DNA of 64,000 nucleotides from Burhinus oedicnemus (taxonomy: Eukaryota; Chordata; Aves; Charadriiformes; Burhinidae): contig VFFE01006796.1 of the NCBI GenBank assembly GCA_008921705.1, positions 505,775-569,774 of the forward strand. The letters are read 5' to 3'. Positions 11,223 to 24,609 of this stretch are shown here, in pieces. Each line of letters opens with the position of its first letter. The stretch's first letter is position 1. Under the pieces are notes generated by a model. The model saw only the letters and a program-made list of their open reading frames with translations, had not been told where the DNA came from and ran no database searches. Both the position numbers and the translations under genes were made by a program.

Positions 11223-14200
11223 AAACCTCTACAAACAAATCTTTGGAAGCAGAGTGCCCAAAACATGGGGCACACAACAATTACTCTCTCAAGGAGAGAT
11301 CTGAAAATGCTTCATCTTTAACTATGTTGAAACAGAAGTTAGTGGAAAGCATGTTCCCTCTGAACTGATGGGACCCCTGTATGTCCCATACACTGCCATC
11401 AGACAGTGTTTTCCCTAGTTTCCATGAGCAATATTGCTTCTACATTTCCAAATTTGTTGTTACTTGCTGAGGAGTTTGTCTGCTGACCCAGATGAAGCAG
11501 AACAGCCCTGTCCGATGAGCTGCTCAATTCAATCTACTCAATGTTCAATGTGCACATGACCTCTGGCAAGTTATCAAGGTGTCCTTCAGGTGAACAAAAT
11601 TTGAAGATGAAATGTAGCCATGGCTGTAGTTCTTCATAAGCAATGCCCCCGTCATGAGATTGAACATTGTCAGAGGAACAGCGATATGTTTGATGGAGTA
11701 CTGTTCTTTAAGTCAACGATGTTGTTTGATAGAGCTGAGTGGGAAAGGGGAGATATTGGTCAGGAAAATCTACTCAAGTAAAACAAAGTTAAAAAATTCA
11801 CAATAAATCTATTCAAAACAAAAACATGATACTTTATGTCAAACTGAAATGAAAGTTTGTCACTTTGAACAAAATCAATGTAGTTTTTCAGTTTTGCATT
11901 CATCCATGCAGTGATGCAATGGTGATGATAAAAATTCTAGATAATCAGGCTTACTGGTTATTCTTTTCATTGTTCCAGATCCCATGATTCCAGAAGATGC
12001 AGCTTCTCTATCCTTTATGTAAATGTTACCATGACACAAAACACCATACCAAATCATAAATACCACCTAAAGACTGCAGGAGGAATTACTGCATGTTGCT
12101 AGCCCACCAGCAATGTGTGAAACAGTTCCGTATTTCTTTCTGGGGGTTCTTAGCAAGATGTACATCCACATGTTTCGAAATCATGGAAAACTGGGAAAAA
12201 AGGTCTCAAATTCTGCACAAACCAACTGTCAGAGCAGAAAAAAAAGTTGTGTCCAGGAATCCCGAGAGTAATAGTAGGTCTGTAAACTGAGTTGTACTGA
12301 ACTGAATGAGATTTTTTCCTATCGCCATTTCACAGAACTCTCTGCTGTTAACTGTTGTGAAAAGTAGTTTACATGCAGTAGACCCTCTTTTTTCCAATAA
12401 TAATATCTCTGTTTCTGGTTTTCCCTTTACCCAATAGAAAATCCTAGTCCAAATAGTTGGCCAGACAGCCTCCATATTTAATTTAAAATAAGGAAGACTA
12501 GTTTTGCTCTCGTGGCCCTACCCATGTCTTCCCCAAAGTTGATGGAATTACATATATGCATAAAAGGCAAGAATAATGCCTACTTGTTATAGAAATAAAA
12601 GTGAGGGGGTTTTCTGCTAAGAAAAAGACTAATAATCTATTTTTGGTTTTATTCTTCAGTCTTTAAAGAAAAAAAAATAGCTAAGCTGATTTAAATTAAA
12701 TTTTACAAAGCATATGCTCCTGGGCAGAAATCTTATAAATCCACTTTCAGCCCAAAGCACATTTTTATGGTTGAGCTATAATAAACCACGCAGAACAGGG
12801 ATTCCACTGGAATTGCTTACAGAATATAGTAGCACGAAAGGTATTATTGTTATAAAGCTTCACAGTGATGTTTGAATTTAGTTGACAGAACCAGCAGGGT
12901 CATTTTTATTTAGTTTGACCTCTCATCACAAGAACATACTAGAATCTCATGCTACAGAGAATAAAACACAGCCAAAAATTCGAAGTAGAATAATGATTAA
13001 AATAATAAAGTGCAGGCCAGGGCGTCCCAATGCTATAATGCATTTGATGCATGAATGCTGCTATTCTGAGTGTCTTGGCACAGGGAAAAAGTAAAAAAAG
13101 CAAAACATTTGTGAAGTAAGTTCCCATTTATCAACAGTTAAAAGCCAAGGTGATCTGCAATGGACGTGGCTTTATTACAAACTTAATTTAGCAGATGTCT
13201 GTTAGCTTACAGTGAAGCTCAGTTTGCAAAATAGGGTAATCTGTCTAGTGGTTACACAACATAATGTTGCATGGCAATGCAGACATACACCGAGAGGATA
13301 ACAGGCAACAAGGAGAGTTTTAAAAAAAAATGAAATAGGAGAGAAGGCTGGGCATTATCTGATGATTATGCAAAGTGCATGTTAAAGGACTAATGGTAGC
13401 TGTTCACTACTGAAATGAAATGTTTATATAAAAACTTCCCCGTACACATGCCTCTGTGTCCTTTGGGTAGGTTGCCAGGTTATTTAATGACCTAGTTACT
13501 CTTGTATCAAATCCAAGATATGGTTTCTATTTCATGTAAGAGAAATATGCTGGCTACTAAACTTGGAAGATCTTTTTCTGCCTTATCTAATAGAAGCATC
13601 TTAGTCTGACTCTTGGGAGGGGGCTAGGGTCACAGAGGAAAAGGTGTCAGAGAGAAAATATAGACCATGTGGCTGCATTCAGTAATCCCCTATGCTTGCT
13701 ATTCTCCAAATTAGAAACAGTGCAACTGGTACAGCTCCAAGTATCAACAGCAGCAGCTTGAACATAAAAGGCCTGTTCTGTATCTCAAATATAGCAAATC
13801 TCTGCTTTGGTCTCAGCACACCACCATAGTCAAGATAAGACAGTGCATACTTTTCTTCTGTAATCCTTGCTACATGGAAAGCAAAGCATTGAAGTTGGGT
13901 GAAATTCACCCTGAGCAATGTCTTATACGTACCAAAAGATAAAGACATGGTGATCGCAATTAATTTTACTTAAGGAACAACGTTTGGGGTAGCTCGCACA
14001 GATGGTTGGAAATGAAAGACAAGAGAGAAGGGGATGATAGGGGAACTTACAGGAGATGCTGAGGTGCATGGAGGGATGTGCTTTTGTGGGCACAATAGCA
14101 GCTTTTAGTCGAAAGCCAGATTCTGACTCACTGATGTGATACGAAGTAGGAGAGAGACAACAAGTTTAAATATGTGGAACAGGGATGATACTTTGATTGC

Positions 14201-16977
14201 AACAAAAGGAAGGGGCATTTTCTTAGCTTCATGTCTGAAGAATCTTTCAAACTGTCAAGAAAATGAAGATGGCACAAGAGATGGACAAACAAGTCTCAGG
14301 AAAGGTGTACCAATGTCATGTCCTTAACTGAGAACCAAGAGGGATCACGGGATCAACATGTTCTCAAACGAAAAAAGCACGAAGTGCGACAGGAAGGGGC
14401 TGTCAATCATGTATGCCTCTGTGATAACTTCTTTGAACAGCTTTTCTTCTTTCTGTTATTTCAAATGGCTTTGAAGTATCATGCAGCAGTAAGGGTTAAA
14501 TAACAGCGGTGATGCAGGAGGGCTGCTCGATTATCTCTCTTCTGTAAGCGCTAGTAAGTCAATGAACCTGTGAAATGAATGGTAGTGAAGGAAGAGGATG
14601 GTTGGTGCCTGCAGAATGAAATCCTAATCCTTCATTAGGGGAAGAGCTAGCCAGTTCTGCTTTCCTGATCAGTGAGCCAGAGAAAACTGCCGGTGTGATG
14701 GGAGCTTTAACCAGCCATGGATGACAATTTAAAACCAGCTCCAACCAGTAAGATATCTCTCAGTCCTTGCCATCAGCACTTATGGCTCCTTTGAGGGAAT
14801 TCTTGGCACTACGAATAGTGATAATTCATATGGAAGGATTTCAGGCTGTTACCATCTCATTCAAATATCTCCATTGCAAAGAGAAAGAGAAGGCATTATA
14901 CCTCTATAGAGTAATGCTTTTTTTTTTTTAGCTAATTAGTTTTCTCTAAAAGTGTATTTGACCACCTTGGAGGTATTTTGGGCTGTGTCAAGTAAAAGAC
15001 AAATTCAGAGCTTGGCTTAAGTTAACAATACGTGCAGCCAGAATGTGAAATCTAAACAACAAGTTATTCAAGTTATTCAGACATCCTCAACATGCATGAT
15101 TGCCCTCAGAATCATCAACATACTTCTTGCATAATTTCTGATATCCCTAATTCTATCTAGGAATTGATAGGAAAATACTCTGTAGGTAAAAAAGTTCCTT
15201 TTTGGTAATGACAGATGGAGATGGGATTTTTGAAAAGTGTTCTGGACTCTCAACATGTTTATTTTATTTAAAATATGTATTAAAATTAGTAAGGTACTTT
15301 TCCTCCTACCTGTTTCAGATAGATACAAAACGAACCAGCAAAAACTCTGGGGAAAAATCACACCCCTTTCTCTAACGTCACATACCTTTCTCTAACAAGC
15401 TTTCATATTTTGGAAAGGATACAGTGGCTGAGATGAAGCATGTGTACAAGAACAATGAGGTCCTATTCACAGTCTGTAGCTCCTGTTTTCATACCCTTTC
15501 AAAGCTGCTTCCTCGCTGTCACAAGCGCAGGGTAAAGAGGCAGCAGTACACAGTGGGAGAACCAGTTTCTGAAGATGTACAAATGTAAGCGGGCAGGTAA
15601 AAAGCAATCAGCTGTGCAAACGGTCCTGTTCTTTGTTGGGGCTCTGCATGGTCACAGCTGAGTCAGGTGTACTGCAGGCTGGCCGAAGGCACCAGCTGAA
15701 TACAGAGGGGGCTCTGCAAAGTCCTGGGAGTGGGTTTCCCAGGCTTCTTGGCACAGCTGCTTTTTTGTATGTGTGCTACAAGCCTAAAATGTGAAACCCT
15801 CAAGTCCTTTGTTCTTCTGAATATTCCTAAGGTTCATCCTCTGACTCTAGGCAAAAACTTTGTGATTAATCTGTACATTCATAAAGCTTTTTGCGATGCT
15901 TTCAAGAAGTACTGAGGTCATCTGCTGTGCTTAAAGGCAGAGATTCAGTGAATGCGTGTCCAAAAAACAGGCATTTAAAACCCCTGAACTTCCATGCAGA
16001 CAACTGAAATATGCTTATAGACATTTTTACTCATTATATGAGTATTTGAACACTTTGCAGAAGGATATTATTCAGAATATGCCATAATCTGAGGGTATTT
16101 TACTGCAATGCTTTAAAGAATCTGCAGACTGCTCCAGAAGTTTCTTGAATAAAAGAACATTTCAGTCTCAGGGGGAAAAAAAGATACAACTGCTTGATTC
16201 ATTGGGTTTTTTGTTCTTTCTTTTTTATTCACCAATTAAAATGAGAGAAACTTCCACTGTCTTTTCAGACATTTCACATGTTGTGCACTGTGTGCATTTA
16301 GAAAGGGGACCCCTCGCGCCCACTGACTGAGATGCTGTCTGGGAGGCTGTATTCAAAGCAGAACCCTCTAAAAAACAGAGCTGACACATTTTGTAGCTGC
16401 TGCTCAGGATATCCAGTCCTCTATAGGAGTGTGATTTAGATATCAAATGTTCCCAGTACAAGAAATTACGCAACGCACATACATGCTCATTCACCCCAAT
16501 GTTCCTTGCTGTCTCTCAGTTTCTTCTCTAATACACCTCTTCTTGTCTGATGGAAACAGGGAAAGCCTCTCCTTAACAGTTATTTAATCATGGTCACCTT
16601 CCACAGTAAAGCACAGACAAAGTCACGTTACAGGAAATTAGCATCTGGGCTTTTTATCACCATTGACAAGCCGAAGTGAACTTGTGACAGCAAGGCAGTG
16701 TTACACCTTGTGCAGTCATCAGCGGTGCAATGGAGAGAACCAATATCAGCCACAGAAAACAGCTGACTTTAACTTTTCAGCTTGAAATCCTGATGAATAA
16801 TGAGTCTTTGCATTGGCACTTGCAGGCTCAGCGTCCTCTGGAGCTGACATTATTGCCTTCCTCCTCCCCCTCACCGCCTGGTTGCAGCCTGATGAGAAAC
16901 GGTAACACTAATCCTTGAATCTTTGTTATTTAGTAACTAGTTTCATGTCACAGGAATCAAATGTCTTTAAGAAACTC
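11223..16977. other. unassigned A/T-rich stretch with one unusual open frame
   Basis: About 5.8 kb of A/T-rich sequence with no identified repeat apart from a 12-T run at 14918-14929. The one item of interest is a minus-strand open frame at 13948-13679 (89 codons) that ends in a hydrophobic segment and contains a good 3' splice signal; see findings. Other open frames look random. Confidence 0.55.
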
Positions 16978-17964
16978 TCAAGAGAAATGAACATGACCTC
17001 CGCGTGCTCTGAGACCTGTTGGGTGCATGCAAGGCCCCCCCGGGTGCTGCCGGGCATGTGGCTGCCAGCAACCAAGGGTCACGTCACCGCTGTGAAAAAG
17101 ACGGAAGGAGACAAAGAAAAAAAGACATATTACAAATGGACCCCCACTGAAATATTGTTTCCCCATCCATAAAAAATGGTCATGGAATGAAACTGGTTTA
17201 GAAGGAAGGCCCGGAGGTTTATTCATGAGGCAGACTTTGGCACAGACATCCTGGCCCAGGTACAAGAATACCCAACCCCTTCCGTGGAGGAAGGGCCAGC
17301 CCGGGGCAGGCACTGCCTCCACGTAATCTCCCCTGGTCAGCACGCCTTCCCGGCGCCCCGCGCGGATCTTCTCCCCTCGACCTTGGGGACAGGGCTTCTT
17401 CCTTTGCTCTAGCCCCACAGAAATGCAGGGACTTAAAGTCACCTTTCCTCTTGCCTGGAGTCGAGTATAGGAGAGCGTGGACACATCTCCTCACCAAACC
17501 TTGTATAGTAGCTGGGGTAAGAGTGTGACCCAAGGCTGCTCAAGTGCAGGGGACATCTGCCTGCTGGTCCCAATAACCCTTCTTGCAGCTCAAGTACTTG
17601 AGAGCACTTGTTGAAGGCAGAACATCTTCCTTGCAGTGACAGTCTTGGAGATGAGGGAATGTCAACCCAAACCAGCCTTTCCCAGGGATGAGGCTAAGAG
17701 AAATTGCTTAGCTCTTCCGAGGCTTTCCTAACACACCCGTGGCATCGGGGAGGGCAGGCAGTTGCGTTTCAGGGGAAATGAGCTGGCCAGGGAAGCCAAA
17801 GTAGGGGTTTGCTTGGGAGCCAGTGGTGTGCCTGCTGATGGCCCGGGCCAGTCGGTGTGCCCAAGGGCCTTGGAGGGGGTAGCCCCGAGGGCTGGCCCTG
17901 GCAAGGTGGGCAGTGATGGTCCAGGGGCTACCCCATCCCACAAGGCTGCCATGCCATGGGGAGG
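16978..17964. other. GC-rich block with long minus-strand open frames
   Basis: The sequence becomes G/C-rich with a modest cluster of CpGs around 17340-17385 (CCGGCGCC and CGCGCGG lie there). Two overlapping minus-strand frames of 168 and 104 codons and three frames of 74-91 codons at 17708-17995 arise because G/C-rich sequence has few stops. None shows a domain, a convincing start or a splice pair, so I do not call a gene. Confidence 0.5.
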
Positions 17965-18004
17965 CTGGAGGCATCCAACCCAAACTGTTCTATGATTCTA
18001 TGAT
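17965..18004 (+). mobile_element. CR1-type 3' tail only
   Basis: CCAACCCAAACTGTTCTATG followed by a second TTCTATGAT unit is the CR1 3' terminus in the plus orientation. The sequence immediately upstream does not match the usual CR1 3' UTR, so only the tail is called. It may be the end of an extremely truncated CR1 copy or of a non-autonomous element sharing the CR1 tail. Confidence 0.7.
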
Positions 18005-20338
18005 CTTCCCAGTGCTGGTGTGCGAGAAGCTTTGAGGCAATCTTTTTGTCTGTTGCTCAAGAAACCAGGCACTTGCAAGCTCTGGACATGTTTCTGAAAC
18101 AAATTACCTGGCTTTTGCCTTTCTACAGAACAAAACTTCATCAGAATTTCCATCTTGCAGGAAATACTGTTATTTTGTTTTTTAATTGTAACTTCAAGCA
18201 CCTGAAAGAGAATGTTGAAAAGAGACAGAAATTTTGAGTTTAGCCCAATTTTTTTCACCTTTCAAGCTCTGGCTTCTGCAGCAGCTGAGGCAGAGAAACT
18301 GCAGAGAACAACCTGTGTCATTGCACATTTCATACTTACCGGAACAACTCCATTCTGTCCAAGTGACTGAAGGAAAAGGCCTGTAAATAAAGAGCAAGTG
18401 ACCAAGCAGCTAATGACTTTATCATAATGCATGTGAGCAATGGATATATATATTAAATTTATGAGGTTGTCCTTCCTTCTGGTGTTGCTTCATCCCTTCT
18501 GAGGCCTGATCTTTGCAACCTTAACATTTTCTTTTGGGCATACATTGTGCTTTTGGAACTGTGCTTTGAAAACATGCTCTATAATCTAAAGGGATTTAAA
18601 ACCATCCCATTAAGATACAAAGGAAATGAGAGAGATAAGTTTTTCAAGTGGAGAGACATAATGCATGCCTCTAAATTAAGTCATGCATTTTTGGTAAGTA
18701 CTGATCAAGTGTTTATATCCAAAACTCATGGTTGTGATTTTTACAGGTGGAAAAGTGATTGGGAATAATAGTGGTACCTAATATAATAGCACCTAAAATT
18801 CCAAAGGGAGAAAAAAAGAATTCTCCTGTTATGAGGTTTCCAGATGGCAACAAGATTGCTGGTGTCAGGACTAGAGGAGTGGTGTAGTCTCCAGTACTTG
18901 AAGAGCTCAGCACATTACTTTGTTGAGCCTAAATTCAGTACACAAGACAGACTGGTTTTATCAAGCAGTTCTGAAATAGGGGATATCTTTTTTCTTTTGA
19001 AAAAAGAACTAGATATGCAATATATCACTTGATATCCAATATATCCTGACATATCAAAAAACGTTCTTCTTTTGACAGAGGATGTGAGGCTTACGAGATA
19101 TATCACAGATAAATTGGTTTCAGCTGCCTGGCATGAGCTTACTGCTGCTTTTGTATTCATGTAAGCATGACTTTTGTGCTCAGAGGAAAGGGGGAGTTTT
19201 AATTATTTAGACTACTATAAATCTTTAATTACTGTGATATGATGCCTGTAGTCCCTTTATCATTTCGAGCAGTGGAATAGCTCTCACTACGGTAGGCACA
19301 AAATAGGATGTGAATGAAATGAAAGCTGTTCATCACTGGCTTGTACGGGAGGCAGTGGTACATCTTGGTTGAGCAGGCCTCCGATGTCTTCAGTGACGAG
19401 CACGTCACTTTGTAAGCAAGCAAGGTGTGTGGCCGAGCTATTTACAGTACACTAAAATAATACAGCATGTATATGGGTAGCATCGGGTATGATTTAGTGT
19501 TTGTCCTCTGGTAACTGCAAAGACGTCTCACACCCTATAAAAGCCCTAGTACTAAGCAGTATCATCATTCAAGCAGTCGCTCCAGCGTCAGTGGGACTAT
19601 CTGTGCTCTTACAGTCAGGCCTCATAAGTAACTGCCTTGTTGGATCACAGCTTGCCTTGCCTTTGTATTAGGGGATTTTTCAGCCCTAGTTTGTATAGCA
19701 TTCAAACGTCACCACATGTATTACAATAAATGGAGAGTGAGATGGAAATGATAAGTGAAAAAAGATAGCAAGCTTTTTGTCATGGCTTTTATCTTTGCAG
19801 CTATAATTGCATAGCCTAGCTAGGTACCTACATAATTCATGCAGTCTATAACTAAAGATAATCAGAAAAGCAAGAGGGAACACGATAAATTCATACCCTC
19901 ATTTATACGAAGCTCTTGCCCCTGTTAGTGTGAAACTGGATCCACCATATCCCATGTGGTTCTCTCCTGTCCTGTGTTACCCTTTTTCTCATCACTTCAC
20001 AATATTTCTTCTGTCTTCCGCTTCCAGTATTTTGCTATTTATTAAGGATAACCTCCTTTTCTGCAGAAGAGGGCCTCTGCTCAGACCATCTTTAGCTTCT
20101 TTCATCTTTTTCTGAACAAAAAGACTAGATAGAGCCTCCTTGTTGGGCTCCATCTCAGAATCACTTTAACATGGTGTTTGGACCTGGACACAGCAAGACA
20201 TAACTACTACTGAAATGATTTTTCTCTTATCTACAACAGACTGGCAGAGACCCATGAGAAAACTTTTGCCTTTATGCTAGAAGCACCTCAGGATCTAACA
20301 TTTTTCTTTTCTTTGGAAAGAAGGAGTAATGTTTTCTA
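18005..20338. other. unassigned non-coding stretch
   Basis: No repeat family, RNA gene or supported exon seen. Around 19000-19110 there is an imperfect run of ATATC/GATAT words (GATATGCAATATATCACTTG and neighbours) that can form short hairpins. Confidence 0.55.
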
Positions 20339-20382
20339 GCTTAGACTGTGATACTGTGACAACTTAGACTGTGTTAGTGTGA
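20339..20382. repeat. two-copy imperfect tandem repeat (~22 bp unit)
   Basis: CTTAGACTGTGATACTGTGA is followed directly by CTTAGACTGTGTTAGTGTGA after a short ACAA joint. It is a small tandem duplication with few mismatches; no function inferred. Confidence 0.7.
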
Positions 20383-23300
20383 TTTATCCACAGACACTGA
20401 TAATATATGAAGCTGTATGAAACTACTAGCTGTTCTCTGTTGGGACTAATATATTCCCTTTTTTTTGTTTCAAAATGATAGCAAAGCGCTGGAGCAGACA
20501 AGCTGGGGAACGGCTGGAAGTGCTGGGAGGTCCCTGGGAGCCCTCCAGGGAAAAGCTCTGGGGAACGAGCTGTGTTCCGTATGTCTGCCCTGCCCTGGGA
20601 AGCAGGAAGAACCAGTGACGTCTTCAGCTTCCTTCCAACCTGTTTTTCTGTTATTTGAGTTCGTACATCACCTTTCTCTAGTCTCAGCTCTGGGACTTGG
20701 AGTTCAGATGAATTCCCATACTGGGACGTGAAAGAGAGAGCTGTTGTTAATCATCAGTTAAACTTTGCGGTGGTGTCTTACATGCAAATGGTGATGACTT
20801 TGAGGCATCCATCAAACTGAGTCTATCACTCTCAGGTACACTCTGTTGTGGTGCTGCTGGTTTGGCTTAATTTAGGTATAAAATAGTGTCAAAGAAGATT
20901 TTTAATTGTTTACAAGTGAAACCACTAACTGAGCTAGCATTTGTGGCAGCCACTGGACAGTCATCTGACTTCACGGAAGTGTACGAACTCTGATAATCTT
21001 GAGCTGAGTTTTTATTTAACCACTTATTTGTAATGTATTTACTTATAATGTCCCTTAGCACTGAAGTGTGTAAAAGGACTAGGTTTCTAACAGTAACACT
21101 GCTCTTGATTACATATACTTGTATGACTTTCCGCTAACTCAGAAAATAATCTCTATTAGTCTAATTCAGATTAACTGAGAATTTTGTTTTAAAGCTCCAG
21201 TATTCCTCAAACTTTTTTTAGCTAAATTTTTAAAATGCTTAACAGATTTTATTTTGAAAAAAAAAAGTCTCAGAAATCAGCTGCATTTCGCTATTGTTTA
21301 TGAATTAATATCCTAGAATACAGACAAAATAGAACTGATTTCTGAAAGTAGCTGAGATAAAGAAAACTTTTCTTACCGCTTTCAGGGGCTCTTTTGGCTA
21401 TCATCATCAGAACACCTTTCTTTGTGCTTGGGGAAAGGGAAATATCTTTAAAAACCTGCAATGCACCAATAACTGTTTCACAAGGAGTAAGAGAAGAAAT
21501 ATCTCTATGGAAGGTTTCATAACTTCTTTTATGGTTTCTCCAAACTAGCCTTCCTTTTACCTTCATTCTCTGGTAATCCTTCACGATTCAGTGTTGCAGG
21601 AGAATGCTTGTTCACTGTTGCTGTATATGTTACCCTTGAAATTATGACGTGAAAAGCTTCCTCAGGACTTTGTGGAAGAAATCTGAACATATTAACTTAG
21701 GAAATTCAATGGGCATATTAATTAGATTAGCTAATTAGATGAGTATTCATGTAGTTTCTTCAACTTTGCTCATAAAGATTTACTGCTGTTCTATTGCTCT
21801 GATTTGCATTGTACCAGCGTGCCAAGAAAGAGGAAGCACAGATATAGAATGGCTTTACTTCTTATTTTCACACTCCATAACTTGTCTATCAGTAGCTTTT
21901 ACTTGTATTTTACTTTTACTTTTACTTTCTTTTTATTATCATCCATCTGAAGAAAAAAACACTTTGAAAAATGATCGCTTTATAATTGATTGATGGCACC
22001 CTTCACTAGGGCATTAAAATCCATCATATTCTCATAGTTTAGTATATACATTATTTTTGTAAGAACAGAGTTTAAATTCTGATTTTAATAGCAAAATGGT
22101 GACTTGAAATGTGACTGTTAGACTTTTTTTCTCAGTCATTTCCAGACTTTTTCACACTCAGAGCTCTAAAGATTGAAGAATGGAAAAAGTATGCAGTTAT
22201 CATAAGTTAGCTGGCAGCATTAGTGAATATTCAAAACAAGATTAAAAACAGAGTATTAATTGTACAATACCTAGTGTAGTGAAGATTTGTTTTATCAGTA
22301 ACTGAGCAGTTAAGATGTAAAATGCAGAGGGAACTGGCAGCTACAATATCTGAGCATGCAAACCTCCCATGAGAACATCAGCCAGATACGCTACTGTCTT
22401 TTTCTAACACGACTGCATTAAGGGGTTAGTGCAAGTACTTTGTGGAGGTTGCATGCTTCATAACCCAGTCATAACCTTTGGCTTAAAATTTTGCTTTCTA
22501 ATGTTTTCAGTTTTTCCTCTCAAGAGTGTCCGAAGTCTGATTCTTAGAAACCATCGTGCTCTTATTGCTCCCACATAGGTCTTTATTCATATAGACGCTC
22601 ACAGCTGGCTCCCTGGTACCATAGCAGTACGTTCCTTGAGCAGACACTACCTTGGCGTCTGCAGTAATAGAGGTAGCACTTTATGCTCATATACTTCATC
22701 AGGGGTTTTATTTAATAAAGGAAAATTCTTTTCATTGTACTACAAGTTTGTTTTTTTTACTGAGTTATAAAATAAAATAGTTTCTGAACATGTGTAAAAG
22801 TGCAAGGTAACAGTTCAAATTTGGTTAAATATTGTCAAGTCATTCTCCAAAGCTTAGATTGTCCTGATTGATCAGCAGTGAGCTAACACACACTTGAAAG
22901 AGCGTGCAGAGTTTGGTAATGGTCCAGTATTGACCTTATATTCTTAGAGATTACAGCTTGCTTCTTCATCGTCCTTTAGTTTTCCACAGGACTATAGACA
23001 AACGCTGAATTTCAATTTCAATTTCATGACTAAAATAGAAATAGAAGATTAAAAAATTACCATCAAAGGGTTTGTGGACTCACGAACGTTGCCGTTTTTG
23101 ATGGAAAAAAGGAACATAATTTTATAATGCAAGATCCAGTTGCTTTTGCTGGGAGATTTAACAGAACATTTCCTGGTTGCTTTTGGGCAAAGTGAGCACA
23201 ACAGGAGCCCCGGTCTTACCTGTTTGTGTGACTGAGTTCAGCTGAAAGCCAGATTTGTTGCTTACAGTGTCTGTATTGCCGTGCTCATTCAGGGCACTGA

Positions 23301-24119
23301 AAGGACCCCTGTGTTTAGGGCTTTTTGTGTGTACGTTGAAAACATTTATTTCTTTCAGTACCTAGCACATGTTATGTAATATCACATCAGCCTATGCAAC
23401 GTGGCGCAACATTGCATAAGGCTATTACTTTTGCCCCTTGGCATGGCAGAGAATAAAAATGGGATTTAAATTGTTCCCTTCATACTTGAAATATCCCAAG
23501 GCACTTTTTAAAGTAAAATTCTAAATTATATGGAGCAAAGACGAATGGGTATTAAGTAACCAGCAACATCCTGGACATGGCAGCAGAGAGAAAGGCTTTT
23601 ACTTTCTTTGCAAAAAGAATTTGTGGGCCAAGACAGATGTGTCGTGTTTGAAAGCTCCACATGCAGCTGACAATAAGAATTATTTGAAGATCATCATGCC
23701 ATTTTGCACTATCACAATGGCAACGGATTTTGTGGTCAGATCTGTGTATTTTTAGATATATTCAAAACACAGTAATTATTTGGATGCTGTTGCAATATTA
23801 ATGCATTGTGTATATATTACTTTCATAATTTGATATTATATATTATATTTGAGAGTTATGAGTCATTTATAGCTGGAGTTTATTTATAATGTCATAGTCA
23901 TGGGCCATAGTGCAATTATGCCAAGGAAATGAGATAAATATGGAGATTAAGAACTACCCAGCTTGATAAAGTCAAATTCAAATTGGGAAGTACAATTCCC
24001 ATCACCTTTGCCCACCATGAGCCATAAAATGAATCAAATCTTTCTTCCTGTGTCTCTTCTGTACTGTTTCTCTGGTGTCTGATGGATCGATGCTTAAGTT
24101 TTTTCTTGTTTTCCTAGAG
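20383..24119. other. unassigned A/T-rich stretch, part may be conserved non-coding DNA
   Basis: No repeat family recognised. A minus-strand open frame at 21584-21291 runs through a consensus 5' splice site (see findings). The segment 23690-23990 is A/T-rich, repeat-free and complex in word composition, which is how conserved non-coding elements often look, but conservation cannot be judged from one sequence. Confidence 0.5.
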
Positions 24120-24220
24120 CCTGGGTAACTGGCTCTAGGTGGCCTTGCCTGAGCAGTGGTTGGACAAAATGACCTCCAGTGGTCCCTTCCAACCTCAGCC
24201 ATTTTGTGATTGTGTTAATA
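24120..24220 (+). mobile_element. CR1 LINE 3' end, short fragment
   Basis: CTCTAGGTGGCCTTGCCTGA, GTTGGACAAAATGACCTCCA and GGTCCCTTCCAACCTCAGCC followed by ATTTTGTGATTGTGTTAATA are the CR1 3' UTR and its 8-bp tail units in forward orientation. Only about 100 bp survive, so it is 5'-truncated and dead. The minus-strand open frame 24202-24002 is antisense to it and not a gene. Confidence 0.92.
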
Positions 24221-24609
24221 ATTTGGATCTGCTTCTTCTTCCTGACACTGATTTTCAAAAAACTTGTACACCACTACTATTTCAGAAACGTTGTCCCTGC
24301 TGTCACCCTTAGCTGAAGCTGGTGAACAGCTTCTAAAGCATTTGTAAGGACTCTGACGGTTAGCTGAGTGGCACAGTTGTTTTTCGCTTGATTCCTGTGA
24401 AGTCCAGTCGCAAGAATATAAAGCATAAAAACATTAAAACAGTTACAAAAGGATCAGACAAAGCCTTTTCTTCAACACTGGACATAAGTAGGTGCTTCAA
24501 GAACAGCAATAACAAGATAAACTTCTTTGATAGGGCCCCCAGAATAAAAGGTTTCTTATCCATCTACTCATCTGGTTTCCTGGGGAACTCAGCTATACTG
24601 TAATTTTCG

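Noticed and set aside
11091..11321. Plus-strand frame with repeated GREGK
   Set aside because: Translation of the GGGAA array.
16978..17484. Minus-strand open frame of 168 codons
   Set aside because: Lies in GC-rich sequence with few stops; overlapped by another frame of 104 codons on the same strand; no domain or splice pair.
24002..24202. Minus-strand frame of 66 codons
   Set aside because: Antisense of the CR1 3' end at 24120-24220.
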